Shown one piece after another: positions 44,571-56,739 of a stretch of 64,000 nucleotides of DNA; position 1 is the stretch's first letter, and every line of letters begins with the position of its first letter. The DNA is from Talinum fruticosum (lineage: Eukaryota > Streptophyta > Magnoliopsida > Caryophyllales > Talinaceae). Where the stretch lies: positions 1,798,001 through 1,862,000 of the forward strand of contig JAITYX010000053.1 in assembly GCA_021018815.1 (NCBI GenBank). The letters are read 5' to 3'. The notes under the pieces are model-generated. The model was not told the DNA's origin, made no database searches, and saw only the letters and a list, made by a program, of their open reading frames with translations. The position numbers and the translations under genes were made by a program.

Positions 44571-46079
44571 TGAAGGTTTGCTCTTGGACGAGTCTTAGTC
44601 ACCCTAGAGGGGGTGAATAGGGTGATGAGGAAATTAAATAATAAATAGAGGGTTAAAGTTTAAATTGAATAATGAAGACCGTCCGAGTCTAGATTGGACT
44701 CGTAAAAGTCCGAACTCGAATTACGTGGAAACCGTCATGGGGCGTAAAACCACGGCCGGTGCTAATCCAAGCACCACGTCAAATCCACTATTTTAAATCA
44801 CAAAATACGATAGATCGACTCAAGCGAATTACCGCCTTAGACAATTCCTTACAAAGTTTTCCTAGACTCGAAGTTCCCTTATCCGATCTAATACTTCCTA
44901 ACCGAGGTAACCTTTACGAGTTAGGGACAACTAAGCTGAGTTAACCCTTACATCTCGACTCAAGGGACCTTACTTAGAGAGTAAGAAAGAGTTTGTGACT
45001 TATTACAAGACTTTACAACTAAGAAAAGTGATAAGTACAGTACTAGGAGTTGTAAGATGAAGATTGAATGAGTATTATACAAAGAGATATAATTTCAACA
45101 TTGGGTTCAAGCAATCTTCAAGTCTTGTGAAGCGGCTTCTATTTATAGATGACCGAGCAGATTAGTCGTTGTAACTATCTTCCGAGTAGAAGTCTTTTGT
45201 GACCGTTATAACGGTTCTTCCGAGTCGCTCGAAAAGAGCCGGTTGAGATGTGAACATTGTGCAACGAGCTCTTGACTCCTTAGGATGTCCCAATACACTC
45301 GTTGGTGTCCGAAAAGTAGGGTGGAAACCACCGTTGAGCTTAGCGTTGAAGATTTCCAATTTTGGAAACAGACACGATGTCCGGGCCTTGTTCGAAGTAG
45401 AAAAAGCCTTGTATGTCGGCGATTTGACATCTTGAAGCCTAGCTACTTTTATAAATTCAAAAATAGGATAACCTCGTTTAGATAACCTATAAAAGTAAAC
45501 CAATTTTGGTTCTCAAAGTATAAAATACTTTGGCCCAAGATTAAGCACGGATAATAATTTAATTAAGATAATTAAGCGCTGAATTATCCGAGTCTTGGAT
45601 GAGTGAAATTTTCGAGTCTAATATTCATTATACTCAAATTCTATCCGAGTCGGTTTAGAGAAAGACCAAGTTACACAGAGAATATTAGAGTAAGAGTACT
45701 TGATCTAGACAAATATATTTCGATCAAAACATGTTGACTTCGAAAGTTGAATTAACGCTCGTAATTCACTTTATCTTAGAGTATGAAGTCGAATTTAGTT
45801 TGAAAGTGTTAGTGAGATTGTTTGATCATGCGATAAATATGAGTGATGTTTGAGTGACTCGGAACAATCGTAGTAAATTGGTGGACAAGATTGTGATAAG
45901 TTAGAATCGAATGAAAACATATGCAATAGTTTGTGTAGCACCGAGACAAGTTTCTATAACACTCGGAATAGCTTCTATAACACTCAAAATGACTTGTAAT
46001 CAAAACCTAAAAGGGATGAAGTTTGTACCGATTCCTTGATAGTGCTCGTAATGATATAAATTCGTAGTTTGAGTCTTTA
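44571..46079 (-). mobile_element. Sirevirus solo LTR inside the LINE
   Basis: Full-length LTR of the copy A/B family on the - strand: + strand start TGAAGGTTTGCTCTTGGA, far end in the complement of TAAAGACTCA (TGAAGACTCA elsewhere). Perfect 5-bp duplication ATTGT (44566-44570 and 46080-46084). TATA complement at 45139-45147. No internal region remains, so it arose by LTR-LTR recombination. Confidence 0.87.
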
Positions 46080-46084
46080 ATTGT

Positions 46085-46794
46085 AACATACAATAGGTCT
46101 AAAATCCTTAAGACTGATAGGGTGTTCAATCGTTGGTATCGCGACCACTCTTGTTTGATTAAGTTTCTTCACCAATTTCCCACATTGGAAGAATTCCTGG
46201 ATCGCTAAGCAAACCATTGGACCAATTTGCTACCACACTTGTTTAAAGAAGCTACTCGGAGTACCCATCCGGTCCGGGATTTACTCTTAGGAATTGAGAA
46301 AATGGCTCTTTTAATCTCCTCATTAGTGAATAGCCTACACATATGCAATTGCTTATCTACGGATAGGACTGGACCTATCCGAAAGATTTCTATATAACAG
46401 ACTTTGTCTAATTGTCTTTGTACCCAAACGCTTCTTATAGAACTCCCCATAACTTGGTCAATCCGATCCGGATCTTCAATCATCACCCCGAGCAGTATTT
46501 TGTAGTTGATGAATGACATTGGCTAGTTTCCTCTTCTTGACTACTGCGACAAAAAAAAAAACTTGGAGCATTGGTCCCCAAAATTTGTCTAGTCAATCTT
46601 ACTCGTTGTCGCATTAGGCTAAGAGAGGCACTCGGAAAATGTGTATATTCTAGCCTTGCCCGAGTTTCCTCGCTTTTGCAATTCCATATTGGTAGGGTCC
46701 AGTGTAACCTTTCTTGGATTCTCAATAATTTATCACGAGCAAGGTCTTTTTGATGGTGAACATCAGCAAATCTCTTCTTGTTCAACTCAATCAA
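46085..46794 (-). pseudogene. LINE ORF2, connecting region and RT start
   Basis: Includes the linker helix, a typical IPKSKSRTGWVLR piece, and PISLKDFRPIVCYN just before the solo LTR. In L1 elements this LKDFRPI motif precedes the RT palm. Confidence 0.74.
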
Positions 46795-46914
46795 TGGTTT
46801 CTATAGGTTCTTCAAACATTGAGTTAAGTGGAACATAGTTATGCCCTTTACATTTCTTCCAACCATGTTCTAAACTATAGTAGAGAATTCGTTCTCTTTT
46901 CCCCACATTTCACA

Positions 46915-47630
46915 TTATTTAAACTCGGTTTTCCTCCTAGTTTGAGGATTCATTTTAAGCCTTAAAGGACAGGTGATAAGATGGAGTTTTAGCATATACT
47001 CCACAATAATATCTCTATTAGTAAGGAGCCAATCTACATTATGAAACACTCTCTCAATCCTTGAATAAATTTTATTCCTAGATTGTTGTCTATTGTTCCA
47101 TGAATAGAAAGCACCACAACCTCTCATTTCTTGTAATTGACATTCTTCAAGACATGCTTAGAAGTCTTTAATATCACCGATATTAATTGGGGCTCCTCCA
47201 ATTCTGTCCTGTGTTGACAGTACAACATTAAAATCCCCCAACACACACCATGGTTCAGTCATACCCTCAGCAATAGTTCTAAGTGTATGCCAAAGGGATT
47301 GTCTTTATTCTCCCTTGTTATGCCCATAGATAAAGGAAATAAAGAAGAAAGTTGGATGTCCAAACCTCCTAAGCCTACAATGCACCAACTGATTAATTCT
47401 TTCCCTAATATCCACCTCATATTGATCTTGCTTCCACACCACCCAAATTCTTCCATGAGGATGATGTGATTATTGTTGAAGAATCCCCAACCCATGAACA
47501 TGTAGTTATAAGTTTGGATAACACTACTATCTTTAATCTTAGTTTCCACCATGGCTAATAAACCAACTTTATTAAGCTGCACAAATTTCTTCATGTCAAG
47601 TTGCTTATTAGGACCATTGTGGCCTTTCAC
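46915..47630 (-). pseudogene. LINE ORF2 endonuclease remnant
   Basis: Two frames carry NGPNKQLDMKKFVQLNKVG and ETKIKDSS, then GCGAFYSWNNRQQ and KIYSRIERVFHNVDW. This is an apurinic-like endonuclease that would nick the target. Stops near 47130-47260. Confidence 0.72.
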
Positions 47631-47847
47631 ATTTCATAGTACTATATTATCCATTAGCAGTTGGAGGCTCTCCTACTGACTCCATGTTCACCTATTCAAT
47701 CAAAGTGTTTCTGACATTTAATATCTGGAAAGGATTTGTCACTCTAAGACTTGACTCCAACATGGCTTGGGTTCGATTTGCTTGCCCTATCTGACTTCTA
47801 CCTCTCACCAGTGTAAATCCATCCTCCTCTGGTAAATCAGCAGTAGT

Positions 47848-48114
47848 CTATATCGGTGTTTCTTCAACAATAGCTGTAGTTGATGAATTTGGGACCTCTT
47901 GATTCTTCTGTTTAGGCTGCCACACCTGTGTGACCTTCTTCTTCCTGCAGTTTTTATCTTCATGTCCAAAATATTGACAGTGCCCACATTTAGTAGGCCT
48001 CCACTCATACTCCACCATTTGCTGCATAAATATGCCTTTTTCACTCACATAGTCTACAACATCTGGCAAGGGATTATCCAATTGTACCTCCACCAATATT
48101 CTGGCATAACTCAT
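47848..48114 (-). pseudogene. LINE ORF1, zinc-knuckle part
   Basis: YEWRPTKCGHCQYFGHEDKNC gives CX2CX4HX4C, preceded by YARILVEVQLDNPLPD. This is the usual C-terminal part of plant LINE ORF1. Confidence 0.72.
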
Positions 48115-48340
48115 TTTTATCCTTGTAAGTGGTGGCTTTATCCATCTTCAAAGGTTTCCCCACTAAGCTACCCAATTTGCTCAAGCTAGTTTGACTCCAA
48201 TATTTAGCATCCAATTTGGGAAATTAAATCCATATTGGCTGACTTTGGATTTCTTTTCTATCCACAAGTAGATCAGGTGCCCATTTTTTTGACTATGACA
48301 GGTTTTTTGTCAAAAATGTCAAGCCCTTACTCGCTTTCTC

Positions 48341-48766
48341 CTACTGATCACTCGATTCAAATCTGATCATGAATATCCTGTTAGTAATGCTCACCACCCG
48401 TTCCACCTCTAGGTGTCCCCAAATTCTTTTAAAGAATCTTTCCATTACAAATAAAGGGGGATTTTCCTTGACCGCACAACACACAACCACATACATCCAG
48501 AATTCAATCTCAAGTTGGACATCTTCAAATTCAATTTTTTCATATTTAACACCATTACTGTCTAAGCAAGGAATGAAATCAAGTTCGTCACCCTCATTTA
48601 AATTAATAGCAGCAGCATGTGACTTACCTGGAGTATTTTCAATCTCTTGCTCAGTGGCATCTGCCCAGGATTGATTAGGCCTCGAATCAAGAACCCTAAC
48701 ATCCGATATATTCTCTGATGCTTCTGGAGTGGTGGATCCATGCTCTAATTGCGGTGGCTGGACCAC
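48341..48766 (-). pseudogene. LINE ORF1, DUF4283-like part
   Basis: 141 codons with EFWMYVVVCCAVKENPPLF, MERFFKRIWGHLEVERVVSI and FMIRFESSDQ, the pattern of the RNA-binding-like DUF4283 domain in plant LINE ORF1. It ends in a frameshift near 48340. Confidence 0.7.
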
Positions 48767-49030
48767 TTTTGATACTATTTCATCGGATTTCTCGGTTGGA
48801 GTCGCTGAAATTAGCTCCTCTGAATTCTCCTCTGGTGGTCAGACCTCCTTTTGTGTCGGTGAAGGCTCCTTCATCGATGGCCTTGGTCTTCTGCATCCTC
48901 TATCTCAACCTCGTTGTCACCCTTTGTTCGCTCTCGCCATCGCCAAGAGCTCACATCAGACTTCTGTCGTTTGTTTTTTCTAAATACCTCCAATTGAAAC
49001 TGGGCAAAATTCTCTAAATAAACTGTACTA

Positions 49031-49200
49031 AACGGGGAACGGGGAATGGGTCCAATGATTAGGCCCATCCCCGTCCCCGTCCCTGTCCCTACTCGGGGAT
49101 CATATTTTTGCACCGTCCCCGTCCCCGTCCCCATACCCATTCGGGGCGAGGATTTTCTTTAGCTCAGGTCAGGGAATCCCTGCCTCTTGCCATCCCTAAC
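49031..49200. mobile_element. Fragment of a GGGGAC-rich MITE
   Basis: Rich in CCCCGTCCCCGT words and ends GCCATCCCTAAC, typical of a common hAT-type plant MITE. The other end is missing or truncated. A matching start (AGGGATGACAATGGG) is at 29102. Confidence 0.45.
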
Positions 49201-50639
49201 AAAAAGTGGCAACATGAAGGCTTTTTACGAGGTTTAGAAAAGGAATTTTTAAGCGAAAGTGAAGCAGATTAGAGAGATGAGTGTGGGGAAGAATTTCAGC
49301 AGCAGTAAAGTCTCTTTAGCTACTGAAATTGGTGTATTAAATGAGGAGGGAAAACCCTCTATTTATAGAAAATCATTAGTTTAGAAAAGCCTAAAGCAAG
49401 CCCCCAACTGCTAGGCTAAATGGATAAGTCGGGCCGAAATTATCGAAAATGGATAAAGAAAATCGTGATGTTGAACAAGCCAAAAAGACATCATTCAAGG
49501 AGTCCCGTGGCCAGCACCGGACCAAAATGTCCATGTTATGTAGTTTGGGGAAGCATGCCAGGCGTGGACCCTAAAAGAGGTCAACACGCTACACTTTTGT
49601 TGGTTTGGAGTCCGATGCATGTTCGAACTAGGCTTGGGAGTTAGAACCTGGTTTGAACCCACTAGAAAAATTTGATTATGGGCTAGGTCCAACCTATGGA
49701 GATGCGCTTTGGGCTGGTTTTGACGCTGGTTAGCTTATGTGCTCGAAGTGAGTTTTATCACTCTGTTTTCATCCGATCTTAACCCAAGCATACAAATGGG
49801 ACTAGGTTTTAGTCACTAGGCTAATAGAAATAAATAAAATAAATGAAACAAATAAGTATGACACATTTTAGGTTTCTATAGTTGGAATGCAAAAGGCGAG
49901 CCCTCCCATGAGACACGCTCGAGCATCAACCATGTGATGAATCCCCGACGTTCTCATAAGGTTACATCACTATTGGTAGCATGGAAAAGTACATGGGCCT
50001 CATGAACAATTATCTAGTAAGGCAAGTAATAAAACTAGTCAACAAAGCGAGTTGAGCACACTTGCTCAATTCCCGTTTTCTACATGAAGCATGTCCTTCA
50101 CACCGACCTACTCTTTTGTGAGCATAACAAGAAGAACACAAGCAAGTTCATGCCAAGTTGACTAGGGGAACACCCCTAATTCAAGGTTAGTCACCTTAGT
50201 GGGGTCTTAACCTGATTTGCGAAGGATCCCGTAGTAATGGGTGACACTAGGCACATCATTAACACCCGATAATAACTCTAAAAGGCTCACGAGCGACTCA
50301 CCGACTCAAACACAACGTCTACTCCCTATACGAATGCTCTCAAGGAATGAGTTGGAAAGAGGCATATGAGGGAGAAAAAACTTCTAAGGTGTGTCGTTGG
50401 GAGGGACCCCACCGAGAGCGGTCCTACTACCGAGAACGGACTTCCCATAAAAAAAAAAAAGTAGTCACCTCAAAGGATCACGGCCGGAGTAACAATCAAT
50501 CCTCGGACTTGCCGATCGAATGTGCCAATTCGGGAAAACAAACAGATCGTATTACACACTTTATCCCTTATTGAAACACCGACTAGAGCGAAGCCTTTTG
50601 TAGGAACCATGGCCCCGTGCGATGTGCTTATTTAGGAGA
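49201..50639 (-). repeat. LTR-like sequence with TATA box on the - strand
   Basis: The - strand shows TTCTATAAATAGAGGG (about 49357-49372) and a leader-like stretch toward 49201. It continues into R1 copy 2. The frames at 49420 and 50347 show no motif. An LTR is the likeliest reading, but the partner was not identified. Confidence 0.4.
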
Positions 50640-51310
50640 ATAAGGTTTTGGATTTTAGAAAATTTGATTGGCGAGTTTTAGGAATTATTTTTAGTTTCAA
50701 AACAGCTTTTAGAATTCTTAGGATGAATTTAAATAGAGAGGGGAGATATCAAATGGAATGTCGCAAAGCTCATTGGGCTAGATAGTCGTGGCTGCCTGGG
50801 CCGGGAGCTAGGCCCAACAAGAGGTTTAGGTGCCTGGTTCGACTCACCAACTGCTTGGCTAGTTCCACCCATCGGCCTGGATTTTTCTAATTTTTGAGTT
50901 TACCGAAAGGGGCAAAAACTCAAAAATAGAAAGGATTTTGAAAAGGAGTCCATTGGTCACAACCAATGATCCAATATTCAAGGGTGAAGGTACGAAATGA
51001 AGAGGGGTGCTCCTCATTCTACCCATCATAAAGACGACCTTTACTAATTAAATAAGGGAGTAAAAATTGTGTTAAGGACAACATGCTATTAATGAAAATT
51101 AAAGGCAATGAAAACATGATATAAAGCTATAAATGAAAACAAATAAAAGAAAGGGATAAATCTAACTATTGCATCGGGGTGGGAAATTAAATAAAATTAA
51201 ATCTTAAAAACCATAATACGAAAGCAATAAAAATTGAAATTAAATATAATGAAAGTAAAGCGTTAAAAGTTAGAAACGCACCCTTAGATTTTACAGGTTT
51301 GGGGGCCGGT
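50640..51310. repeat. Dispersed repeat R1, copy 2
   Basis: Same orientation and order of shared blocks as 28260-29060, moderately diverged and shorter. Confidence 0.6.
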
Positions 51311-51404
51311 TCTAGTTTGGGACTAGGTTAGGGAGTCCGAACTCGCTTTGGACAGAGTTGGGAAATAAGTTGATGGGCTAGATTCGATCCAAGGAGATGC
51401 ACTT

Positions 51405-51830
51405 AAGTTTGTTTTTGCTGCATGTTCTTCCTAAGAGTAGCTGAAAAGTGGTTTAGAAACTTGCCCCAAGGGAGTATCGCCTTTTTGATAAGCTCGTGGA
51501 GAAGTTTTGAAATCATTTTGGGGAGAGTAAGAAGGAGAAATGGATGAGTATTCACCTGCCAAGTTGAAATAAGGAAGGCAAGAGTCACTCGAAGGCATTC
51601 ATGTATAGGTTCAATATGGAGGCAATCCTTATTCATAACCTACAAGACGGTGTTGCTTATGCATACTTCCTCAACTAGCTACAAAGTGAAAGATTCAAAT
51701 TTAACCTGGTTGAGCTGAATGTCACTCGAAGACTCACTAACCCCTTAATTGATTTTGAGTTAAAGTCATTCATTTATACTTAGGCTAATCAAGAGGCATT
51801 CCAAAAGAAATTCACAAGATAATGATTAAT
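51405..51830 (+). pseudogene. Gypsy-type gag fragment
   Basis: The + strand, with frame changes, reads FLRVAEKWFRNLPQGSI, then SFEIILGRV and LQDGVAYAYFLN, resembling the capsid of Tat/Athila-type Ty3 elements. It is too short and broken to classify further. Confidence 0.4.
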
Positions 51831-52626
51831 AGAGGATTGACCTAAGACTTTGTTCTTAGAAGATTATATCTTAAAAGTCTAACTTAGTTTTACTTAGAAA
51901 AGTAGAAATAACCCAGTCACTAAAACCGAGCTTAACCGAGCCACTAAATTCTTGGAAACCGATCAACTCGGTTGACTCGGACATTAAGTTTTCCTAAATA
52001 ATTTCACATCCATAAATTATCTTTTAAACTAGCATGCTTCATAAATTGAATTAGAATTACTTGTGTTAATTCTACTTTGCCCGCATTTACTAAGCAAAAT
52101 TTAGTTATGTTGGCAAACACCGAAATATGTCTAAATAACTCTTTGAACTCATCCTTACTAAGTTTGTTTTTCAAGTTGAGACATATATGGAATTTGAACA
52201 TATTAAATATTACACTTGAAAAATTACAAATCAATAGATGAAGGAGATTTAGTCATTAATTATTTTATTTAGACTACTTCTTATCTAATCTTGTGCCAAA
52301 GTATTTTTTATACTTTAAGTACTATTCTCTAATTTATTTTTGCAGGATTATTAAAGCAGATTAATCACAGATAAAAGCAAAAATAATGGCTTTTTTATCG
52401 TTTAACTGATTGCAGATAGAAAAGCCGATTTCACTGAGACTCGTGACTAAGATGACAAGCCTATTTATTGCCGTTTTGGGTAAATTTTTATTTTAGAGTC
52501 TAACGTTCTTTTCTACTCTATCTTTCAGATACATGGAGTTGGTAGAACTACTTTTGGAAGGTAGGAACTAAACTCAACGACTAAATAAACAATAGTCCCA
52601 AAACCGAGTCCTCGGACTATCCATTG
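51831..52626 (+). repeat. Truncated 5' LTR of Sirevirus copy C
   Basis: Diverged but collinear with the U3 of copies A and B (CCAAAGTATTTTTTATACTTT, TTTTTGCAGGATTATTAAAG). The copy B insertion interrupts it at CATTG. The LTR resumes for about 40 bp at 61587 (CAATGGTTAGCC), after which sequence is deleted up to pol. The left edge is approximate. Confidence 0.6.
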
Positions 52627-54064
52627 TGAAGGTTTGCTCTTGGAGAGTCCAAGTCACCCTAGATGGGGGTGAATAAGGTGATGAAGAAAATTAAACAATT
52701 TTTGCACCAACACAAACCAAAAGCAGATCCCGAGTTTAGATTGGACTCGTAAATACAATAACACAAATATACGTGGAAACCCTCCCGGGCGTAAAACCAC
52801 GGATAGTGCTAATCCATGCACCAAGTCAAATCCACTATTTTGAATCCATAAAATACAAAGGACTAACTCAACTAGAATTACTCCCTTAAACAATTCCTTA
52901 CAATGTTTTCCTAGACTCAAAAGTTCCCTTATCTAATCTAGTACTTCCCGACCGAGGTAACCTTTACAATCGGGGACAACCGAACCGAGTTAACCCTTAC
53001 AACCCAGTCCAGGGACTTTACAAAGAAAGTAATAGAAGTATGTAATTGATTACAAGATTTTCTTTATAACTCGGAAAATATCAAATACAGATTTGGAGTT
53101 GTAAGAAGAAGATTGATCGAGTATGCACTTAGTAAGTGTTTAACAATAGTCTGTAGAAATGTGTTCAGCAATCTTTTAGTCTTATGAAATGACTTCTATT
53201 TATAGCCAACTAGGCAGAGTGACCTTGAGTCTTAATTCGGATTGAAATCTTCACTAGCCGTTATAACGGTTATTCCGAGTTACTCGTAAAAGATCCGTTG
53301 GGATGTGAACGTTGTGCAACGGCTCTTAGCTCCAAAAGATTGTCCAATCACTTGGTGGTGACTCGAAAATTGAGGTGGAAACAACCGTTGGACCTAGAGT
53401 TGGTGTTTTCTAGTTTTGAAAACAAACAACCCCGACACGGTGTCCGAGCCATATCCGAAGTATCTAAAACTTGTCTGTTGGTGTTTAACGGCTAGAAGCC
53501 GGTTGCTTTTGAAAATCAAAAATAGATTAGCCTCGTTTGAATAACCTACAAAAGCAAACCACATTGGTTCTCAAAATATAAAATACTTTGGTCCTAGATT
53601 AAGCACATATGATAATTAAATCAAAGTAATTAAATGCTTAATTATCTTTAGCCTAAAAGAATGGAATTTTTTGAGTCTAATATTCAATACGTTCAAATTC
53701 CATCTTCGATCAATCTTAAAATAATCAAGTTAGAAAGAATAAAATATCGAGTATAAGAACTTGATCTCGGTCAAATAATTCTCAAGGAAATAAACTGGCT
53801 TAGAATAAAGAATTAACGTTGTAATTCACTTTGTGATGAAATACAAAGTGAGTGCTCAAAATAAAAGTTTTAAGAGTAATTATTTGAGCATGCGATGTTT
53901 GTGAGTGATGTTTGAGTAAGTCGAAACACCAAGTGTAGGAGATATGTAATAAAGCGGTTTCGAGTCGATCAACGTAATGAAAACTTAGATAATAGTTTCA
54001 ATAATACGCAAAATGACTTAGAATCAATACCTAAGAGAGATAGAGATTTATACCCGAGTCTTCA
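52627..54064 (-). repeat. 3' LTR of copy B
   Basis: 1438 bp, from TGAAGGTTTGCTCTTGGA to CCCGAGTCTTCA. TATA complement at 53196-53204. Confidence 0.9.
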
Positions 54065-54700
54065 ATCTCCGCCTTTTGATGAAAGGTATTCCTTACTTAA
54101 GATAGAAACTTGTTAGTTCAAAACATGAGTTTTCATTGGCAATGATCGAATAGGAAATAATGTTCTCTTAAGTATTAGAGTAGAGAGTGACTGGAGATAC
54201 TTATAAATTGCAGTTCAAATCATATCATAACTCATAACAGCTTGTGTAGATAACAAATTAGAGCAAAGAAAAATAAACCGATTGTATCTTGAGCGAGTAT
54301 GTTACGGAGTTAAGTATTAGAGCATCAAGGCAAGATAAAAAATGTAACTTAGAAACAAGTATGCTCGTAAATGTAAAAATCCTTCATTGCTTAGAAGAAA
54401 AGAAATAATACGAGATAATTAAAAAAAACGACAAGGGAGGAACTCTCCCTAAACTAAACATCCAGGTTTTCTATATTTTCTCCCCTATACATTTCATCAA
54501 AAGGAGGGAAGGAAATAGTAGATAAGTACAACCGATGTTGGACAAAAAACTAGAAACAGAAATATGAAAAAATGAACTAAGAAGAGGGGGCTTATTGTTT
54601 GGAGGAGGAAGGATGAGAAATGCGCCTATGCCCGTATGCCTACGTAGAAGTGGATGAACGGGCGGCTGCAGCTCTAGAATATATGGAATCCGCTCTGTCC
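54065..54700 (-). other. Non-coding 3' region of copy B
   Basis: T-rich sequence between the extra ORF and the 3' LTR. Its ORF-proximal part corresponds to 37560-39900 of copy A without the hAT-like element. Confidence 0.6.
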
Positions 54701-56174
54701 CGGTTCTCGTGAACCAAGGACACATCGTCCTCGAGCTCGTCTTCCTCAAAGACACCAGCGGGCGGTGTTTCTAGGACAACCGCTTTGGAATGACCAACTT
54801 AACCAGCCTCTTCTAACCCACTCATAGCATGATTTGAGAAGATCGGCTTTGGTTCTTGTTCTTTTGCACCTTGGCCCTCAAGTTGAGTGGCCTCTTCTTT
54901 GTATTTATCCTTTTTACCTTCTTCTCTTCTCCTCCTTCTTCACCTGAGCTTCTTCCTCGCCTACCTCTTCTACCTCAGCTGAGGTAAACTTAGCTGGGTT
55001 GGAGGACTCCTCGAAGTATAAGTAGTGTTTGAGTCCTCAGCAGCTTTCGACCGTCGTTCTTGGAGGAGTTGAAGGCGCTTGCGCTATTGCTTGATAATCT
55101 CCTTGAGCTCGATCATGAGGTCCTGGTTTTCCCTAATATAGGATTGCGCTGTCTTCCGGTTAATAACCAGGTTTTGAAGGACATGCTTGAGAGAGTAGAG
55201 AGTGGTCCGAAACTCTTCGGACACGTAAGTAATTCTGTTTACAAACTCGACAAACACAAGCAATAGAGGGATGAGGAGGTTGAGAAGTAGAGGCACCAGT
55301 ACTAAGGGGTGGAAGTGCTCGGTGTAGTCCGAGTTTGAGTGGGTGGAGGAGAAGAAGGTGACAACTCGGACCATGAACCCGGACACCGAGCTGAACTTCC
55401 TAGTATCTCGTACCGTAGAAGTTCTTTTCTACCACAACGAAATGGCAGCCTCGGAAACAACGTTTGGTTCCGAGGGGAAGGGAACTTTGAACTATTTAAA
55501 GATAACAATCAAAAGAGTTCCGAAAGGGAATGGAGTGGACTTCTTTGAGTGAGCTAGCACGAAGCCATCTCGCTAAACGATTGCTGGAAAGAGGTCTACG
55601 TCGTAGCCCTCTAAGATATCAAACAAGGCTTTGAGAATCTCGGAGTTCGGATTCTCTTTACTAGAATGATGAGCAAAAAGGTCCTCATCGGAATAAAACA
55701 TATTAGCCTTGCCTCGGCTTTCATTTGAGTCACCGAGAAGTTCTTTCGTGACTCAAGTACTTCCTTAGCGTACTTTTCAAAGAAGTCGTCGGCAACTTCC
55801 ATGAAAGGTATAGGGTTGGAATTGAGCAAAAGAGAAGTAACTTTGAAAAGTCTCGTGGAGGAGAGAGATGTTGATACGAATAACTTTATCTCAAACTTTG
55901 GAAGTGATGATTCCCTCGGAAAAGATATGTTCCCATAGAACTCGACAACGAGTTCCATCTAGATGAATTCACCGAAGCACAAATAATTGTAAACCCCAAT
56001 AGTTTTGATATGACACAACCACGAGAAGGATGTGGTTGGAAACAATTTATCATCCAACGTGAGGTGTTGGACAACAAAGATTTTAGAAGGATTAGATGTA
56101 CCTTCTTGGGCATTTTTTGTGTGGGGCTTCTTGGTAGCCGAACCCAATTCTTAACCGGTTCCTCGTTTAAGCAT
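54700..56174 (-). pseudogene. Extra (env-like position) ORF downstream of pol, copy B
   Basis: ATG at 56174. Homologous to 35950-37590 of copy A (SATKKPHTKN near the start; LNSNPIPFMEVADDFFEKY; RKRLQLLQERRSKAAEDSN near the end). Pieces: a basic N-terminus, a globular middle (55611-55958, 115 codons) and a frame at 55084-55386. That frame holds a strongly hydrophobic run of about 23 residues (nt 55240-55308) followed by a heptad-like helix. A Lys/Glu-rich tail comes last. A membrane segment plus coiled coil suits an env-like protein, but the copy A sequence there is deleted, so this rests on one copy. Several stops. Confidence 0.55.
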
Positions 56175-56739
56175 GGTGAACGACGAGAAATAGAGAGAAT
56201 AAGAAAAAGAAAGAGTAGAGAAAGCTTCGAATTCAGAGAGAGAGAGAAAGAGAAAAACGAGCGAGCAAAAATATCGAGAATCGAGAGAGCAAGTAAGCAA
56301 TGGGCAAAGTAAAAAAAGAAGTAAAGAGGTGTTATTTATAGAGAAAAGAAATGACCTTTAACTTTCGTTCTAACCCGAAAGCCAAGCAGTGCTCTCGGAC
56401 CGGTGTGACGTTCTACACTCCAACGACTAGTATTCCCGTAGCTTTCTTCCAACGGCTAGTTTTCTCTTATTGAAAAACGTGGCAGAGAGAGAGAAGAAAG
56501 AGTTTTCGAAAAGATTTCGAAATTCTTCATTTATCTAGAGATGATCTCAAAAGTTTGATGTCCATTTTTCTCATACACCGAGTCCGACTCGAGTATCATT
56601 TCGAGTGCCAAAGATTACTCGGAAAACTAATAACTCACAGCTCGAGTCACACTCTGCGTCAACCGATCCATTCGTTATTAAAACACATAACACATAAAAC
56701 ATAATTATCCAAAGATAACTAATGTAATAAATCACATAA
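56175..56739 (-). promoter_or_regulatory. pol to extra-ORF spacer with TATA element and CT-rich leader (copy B)
   Basis: The - strand reads TCTATAAATAACACCTCTTT (complement at 56323-56342) and then a pyrimidine-rich leader up to the ATG at 56174. Surrounding blocks such as AATGGATCGGTTGA and AAAATGGACATCAAA are shared with copy A. Confidence 0.58.

Larger units (their letters stand above)
44245..49030 (-). mobile_element. L1-type LINE split by a solo LTR
   Basis: On the - strand, 5' to 3': ORF1 with a DUF4283-like part and a zinc knuckle (about 47848-48766), ORF2 endonuclease (about 46915-47630), a connecting region and the start of RT (46085-46794). A Sirevirus solo LTR (44571-46079) follows, then more RT (44245-44565) up to the palm. 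The 3' part is missing. Endonuclease pieces LAMVETKIKDSS and AFYSWNNRQQSRNKIYSRIE are typical. All frames are broken. Confidence 0.82.

Noticed and set aside
48718..49017. + strand frames over the LINE 5' part
   Set aside because: Shadows of the - strand LINE ORF1 and its leader.
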